A stretch of DNA of 8,480 bases from an uncultured Clostridia bacterium. GTDB taxonomy: Bacteria > Bacillota > Clostridia > Lachnospirales > Anaerotignaceae. The notes beneath the pieces are model-generated. The model was not told the origin of the DNA and did not search any database. It worked only from the letters and a program-made list of their open reading frames with translations. The position numbers and the translations under genes were made by a program. The first letter of the stretch is position 1. Every line of letters starts with the position of its first letter. Below are positions 6,238 to 8,480 of the stretch, one piece after another. The DNA is taken from assembly GCA_937919015.1 (NCBI GenBank), contig CALFPN010000047.1, positions 1-8,480 on the forward strand, written 5' to 3'.

Positions 6238-6269
6238 ATACAAAAGCCACTTTCCCTATATTTTTGTAT
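6238..6269. repeat. 8-bp inverted repeat at the predicted rex transcript start
   Basis: ATACAAAA (6238-6245) and TTTTGTAT (6262-6269) are perfect arms separated by 16 bases. The right arm covers the predicted start of the rex transcript near 6267. It may be an operator half-site pair or chance in AT-rich sequence. Confidence 0.35.
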
Positions 6270-6273
6270 TTTT

Positions 6274-6303
6274 AGTATAGCACTCCTGTTATTTTATTGT
6301 CAA
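6274..6303 (-). promoter_or_regulatory. Predicted promoter of rex
   Basis: On the minus strand a perfect -35 TTGACA (6303-6298) is followed, after 18 bases, by TATACT (6279-6274). The -10 is preceded by TGC, which gives an extended -10. Transcription would start near 6267, about 80 nt before the chosen start codon. Confidence 0.7.
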
Positions 6304-6309
6304 CAATAA
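6294..6309. promoter_or_regulatory. Operator-like palindrome over the rex -35 box
   Basis: TTATTGT and ACAATAA are perfect 7-bp arms around CA. The palindrome covers the whole -35 of the predicted rex promoter and lies about 30 bases upstream of the predicted ABC-F -10. It does not fit the clostridial Rex operator I know (TTGTTAA, four bases, TTAACAA), so the binding factor is unknown. Confidence 0.4.
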
Positions 6310-6332
6310 CTCTTTTATTCAGCCGAATTTTC

Positions 6333-6341
6333 TGGTATCAT
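6333..6341 (+). promoter_or_regulatory. Predicted extended -10 promoter of the ABC-F gene
   Basis: TGGTATCAT is a TG-extended -10 (5 of 6 in the hexamer). I see no good -35 at the proper distance. It is 40 bases before the ATG. Confidence 0.35.
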
Positions 6342-6380
6342 GGATGGAGAAAAAGCAATGATAACGGAGGGGTATAACAG

Positions 6381-8306
6381 ATGATACTTGCCTGCAGACA
6401 ATTACACAAAGCATATGGCATTGATGTGATTTTAGAGAAGATCACCTTTCATATAGAAGAACGGGAAAAAGCCGCAATCGTGGGAGTTAACGGTGCCGGA
6501 AAGACCACTTTGTTCAAGGTTCTGACCGGAGAAATTTCCGCCGACGGCGGCGAATTTTATCTCAAAAAAGATACCTCCGTAGGGTATCTGGCTCAGAATA
6601 TCCACATCGACAGCGACAAGACGATCTACGAAGAAATGCTGTCTGTTTTCGAAAAAATCATTCAGACAGAAGCAAATCTTCGTGAAATGGAAAACGAAAT
6701 GGGAGCCTTAAGCGGACAGGCCTTAGCTGACAAAATGGAGGAATATGCCGCCCTGCAGCATTACTTTGAAGAACATGATGGCTACAGTTATCAGAGCCGC
6801 ATGAAGGGGGTGCTGAAAGGGCTGGGCTTTACGGAAAGCGACTGGAACAGACCCATGAACCAGCTTTCCGGCGGGCAGAAGACCCGTGTGCATCTGGGGA
6901 AACTGCTGCTTTCCAAGCCTGATGTATTATTACTGGACGAACCGACCAACCATCTGGATATCGCCTCTATTGAATGGCTGGAGGATTTCCTCAGAACATA
7001 TCCCGGTTCTGTCCTCATCATTTCCCATGACCGTTATTTCTTAGACCGCATCGTTACAAAGGTCATCGAAATCGAAAACAAAAAATCCTACGTATATAAC
7101 GGCAATTACTCCTTCTATTGGCAGCAGAAGGAGATCAACCGTGAAATCCAGCAGAAGGCCTACGACATGCAGCAGAAAGAGATCAAACATCAGGAGGATG
7201 TCATCCGCACCTTGCGCCAGTTCAATCGGGAAAAATCCATCAAACGGGCGGAAAGCCGCGAAAAGGCACTGGATAAGATGGAACGTATCGACAGACCCGA
7301 TGCTCTGCCCGACCAGATGCGGCTGACCCTGACCCCCTTCCTGACCAGCGGCAACGACGTGCTCCATGCGGAAGACCTGTCCAAATCCTATGGCGGGCAG
7401 AAAATTTTCCAAAATGTTTCCTTCGATATAAAAAGAAGCGATAAGGTTGCTATCATCGGGCCCAACGGCGTAGGCAAGTCCACCCTATTCCGTATGCTGT
7501 TAAAAGAAGTTTCTTCCGACAGCGGCCTCATCCGTTTCGGCACCAATGTTTTCGTGGGCTATTACGATCAGGAACAGGCGAAGCTGGATGAAACAAAAAC
7601 CATCTTTGAGGAGATTTCCGATGCCTATCCCACTTTGACCCAGGGCCAGATCAGAAATATGCTGGCAGCCTTTGTATTCACAGGGGACGATGTATTCAAA
7701 CCCATTTCCGCCCTTTCCGGCGGGGAAAAGGGCCGTGTATCCTTGGCAAAAATCATGCTGAGTAAGGCCAATACCCTGATGCTGGACGAACCCACCAACC
7801 ACTTGGACATGTTCTCCAAGGAGGTGCTGGAAAGTGCCATCAATCGGTATGAAGGGACTTGCATTTACATTTCCCATGACCGTTATTTCATCAACAAAAC
7901 AGCGGAAAAAATTCTGGAACTGACGCCCGACGGTGTTATCCTATATAACGGCAATTACGATTATTATCTGGAGAAAAAAGCAGAGCGGGCCCGCAACGAA
8001 GCGGAAAAAGCCCTGCAGAACCCCCAGAAAGCAGCCGTTTCTGCCCCTGCCCAGCCCATCAGTGAAACGAAGAATGACTGGCTGAAGCAGAAGGAGCAGC
8101 AGGCGGCAGAACGGAAACTGGCGAACAAGATCAAGAAGATTGAAGCAGAGATTGAAGAAACGGAACATGCCATTGCCAAAGCCGATGAGGACATGGCGGC
8201 CTGCGGCACGGATTTCAGTAAGGCCAACGAAATTTTCGCAGAAAAAACAAAGCTGGAAGAAAAGCTGGAAGCACTCTTCGAGGAATGGGAAGAACTACAC
8301 TCCTAA
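6381..8306 (+). CDS. ABC-F family ATPase, YdiF-type (ribosome-associated)
   Basis: A soluble protein of 641 residues with two ABC ATPase domains and no membrane segments, which places it in the ABC-F family of translation factors and ribosome-protection proteins. Domain 1 has Walker A GVNGAGKTT (35-43), signature LSGGQ (162-166), Walker B LLLDEPTNHLD with Glu187, and switch His216. Domain 2 has GPNGVGKST (360-368), LSGGEKGR (445-452) and DEPTNHLD with Glu470. The charged helical linker (about 237-330) matches the P-site tRNA interaction motif of ABC-F proteins. A C-terminal coiled coil rich in Glu, Lys and Ala fills about 540-641. Length and layout fit Bacillus YdiF (about 640 residues), a housekeeping type, rather than a known antibiotic-resistance subgroup. 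The start is ATG at 6381, 8 bases after GGAGGGG. It stands alone, divergent from rex. Confidence 0.92.
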   Translation: MILACRQLHKAYGIDVILEKITFHIEEREKAAIVGVNGAGKTTLFKVLTGEISADGGEFYLKKDTSVGYLAQNIHIDSDKTIYEEMLSVFEKIIQTEANLREMENEMGALSGQALADKMEEYAALQHYFEEHDGYSYQSRMKGVLKGLGFTESDWNRPMNQLSGGQKTRVHLGKLLLSKPDVLLLDEPTNHLDIASIEWLEDFLRTYPGSVLIISHDRYFLDRIVTKVIEIENKKSYVYNGNYSFYWQQKEINREIQQKAYDMQQKEIKHQEDVIRTLRQFNREKSIKRAESREKALDKMERIDRPDALPDQMRLTLTPFLTSGNDVLHAEDLSKSYGGQKIFQNVSFDIKRSDKVAIIGPNGVGKSTLFRMLLKEVSSDSGLIRFGTNVFVGYYDQEQAKLDETKTIFEEISDAYPTLTQGQIRNMLAAFVFTGDDVFKPISALSGGEKGRVSLAKIMLSKANTLMLDEPTNHLDMFSKEVLESAINRYEGTCIYISHDRYFINKTAEKILELTPDGVILYNGNYDYYLEKKAERARNEAEKALQNPQKAAVSAPAQPISETKNDWLKQKEQQAAERKLANKIKKIEAEIEETEHAIAKADEDMAACGTDFSKANEIFAEKTKLEEKLEALFEEWEELHS

Positions 8307-8312
8307 GACCGC

Positions 8313-8327
8313 GGGGACGCTGTCCCC
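8313..8327. repeat. Perfect hairpin 1 of the right-end array
   Basis: GGGGAC and GTCCCC pair around GCT, 6 bp, six bases after the ABC-F stop. No T-run follows, so it is not an intrinsic terminator. Confidence 0.6.
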
Positions 8328-8337
8328 ACCACCCCGG

Positions 8338-8357
8338 CAAGCCTTTAAAAAGGCTTG
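8338..8357. repeat. Perfect hairpin 2 of the right-end array
   Basis: CAAGCCTTT and AAAGGCTTG are perfect 9-bp arms around AA. No T-run follows on the plus strand. Confidence 0.6.
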
Positions 8358-8372
8358 ACCCAAACCTTAATA

Positions 8373-8401
8373 AAAAACGACGACCAATGGTCGTCGTTTT
8401 T
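8373..8401 (+). terminator. Terminator of the ABC-F gene, bidirectional
   Basis: AAAAACGACGACC (8373-8385) and GGTCGTCGTTTTT (8389-8401) form a perfect 13-bp stem around AAT. T5 lies on the plus strand and the matching T-run on the minus strand. It is 66 bases after the ABC-F stop. Confidence 0.85.
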
Positions 8402-8425
8402 GTTGCAATATCATTTATATTACTC

Positions 8426-8445
8426 GCAAAAGCGTATGCTTTTGC
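8426..8445. repeat. Perfect hairpin 4 of the right-end array
   Basis: GCAAAAGC and GCTTTTGC are perfect 8-bp arms around GTAT. There is no gene here and no obvious promoter. Confidence 0.55.
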
Positions 8446-8455
8446 CAATCGGGTT

Positions 8456-8476
8456 CCAAGGGAGTGACTCCCTTGG
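8456..8476. repeat. Perfect hairpin 5 of the right-end array, at the window edge
   Basis: CCAAGGGAG and CTCCCTTGG are perfect 9-bp arms around TGA. A GCGGG tail follows to the window end, so the element may continue beyond it. Confidence 0.6.
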
Positions 8477-8480
8477 CGGG

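Noticed and set aside
6381..8306. ABC-F protein as an antibiotic resistance gene
   Set aside because: Its length, short-type linker and C-terminal coiled coil fit the YdiF housekeeping type. Nothing in the context suggests a resistance island.
8285..8467. Small plus-strand frame of 60 codons at the right end
   Set aside because: It overlaps the end of the ABC-F gene in another frame and runs through several hairpins including a terminator, so it is not a credible gene.
1..8480. CRISPR array, tRNA, rRNA, insertion sequence or prophage
   Set aside because: I saw no regularly spaced direct repeats, no tRNA- or rRNA-like segments, and no transposase, integrase or phage protein in any frame.

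Overview
This is a stretch of a bacterial chromosome, most likely from an anaerobic Firmicute of the class Clostridia (inference). The reasons are strong AGGAGG-type ribosome binding sites, many hairpin-plus-T-run terminators, a Rex repressor with the clostridial-type wing (FGQQGYGYNV), a YdiF-type ABC-F protein and a YkvI-family transporter. The genes are housekeeping and transport genes. I see no CRISPR array, insertion sequence, phage gene, tRNA or rRNA.

Layout. Bases 2-1653 (+) hold the end of a branched-chain amino acid ABC importer operon: the C-terminus of the permease LivM, then the ATPases LivG and LivF. Each junction is an 8-base overlap, and a terminator follows at 1675-1706. Convergent to it is a YkvI-family membrane transporter (1782-2879, -) with its own terminator and a long leader of about 190 nt. 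Next on the minus strand are a MATE efflux pump (3283-4641), an EamB-like LysE/RhtB exporter (4791-5387) and the NADH/NAD+-sensing repressor Rex (5477-6187). Each has its own downstream terminator, so they look like separate units. Rex is divergent from an ABC-F ATPase of the YdiF type (6381-8306, +). The window ends in a gene-free stretch packed with perfect hairpins (8313-8476).

How the genes relate. Four of the seven complete genes (LivG, LivF, YkvI and the EamB-like protein) concern, or may concern, transport of amino acids or related metabolites. The MATE pump exports small molecules, Rex senses redox state and the ABC-F protein acts on the ribosome. No single pathway links them from sequence alone.

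The most interesting non-coding signals are: (1) the leader of the YkvI-family gene, which can fold into a nested three-way junction ending beside the Shine-Dalgarno sequence, with a second stem-loop near the predicted transcript start; (2) the array of five unrelated perfect hairpins at the right end; and (3) a 16-bp palindrome over the -35 box of the predicted rex promoter. Start codons were revised from the longest open frames for livG, livF, the MATE gene, the LysE-type gene and rex, on the basis of ribosome binding sites and family N-termini.
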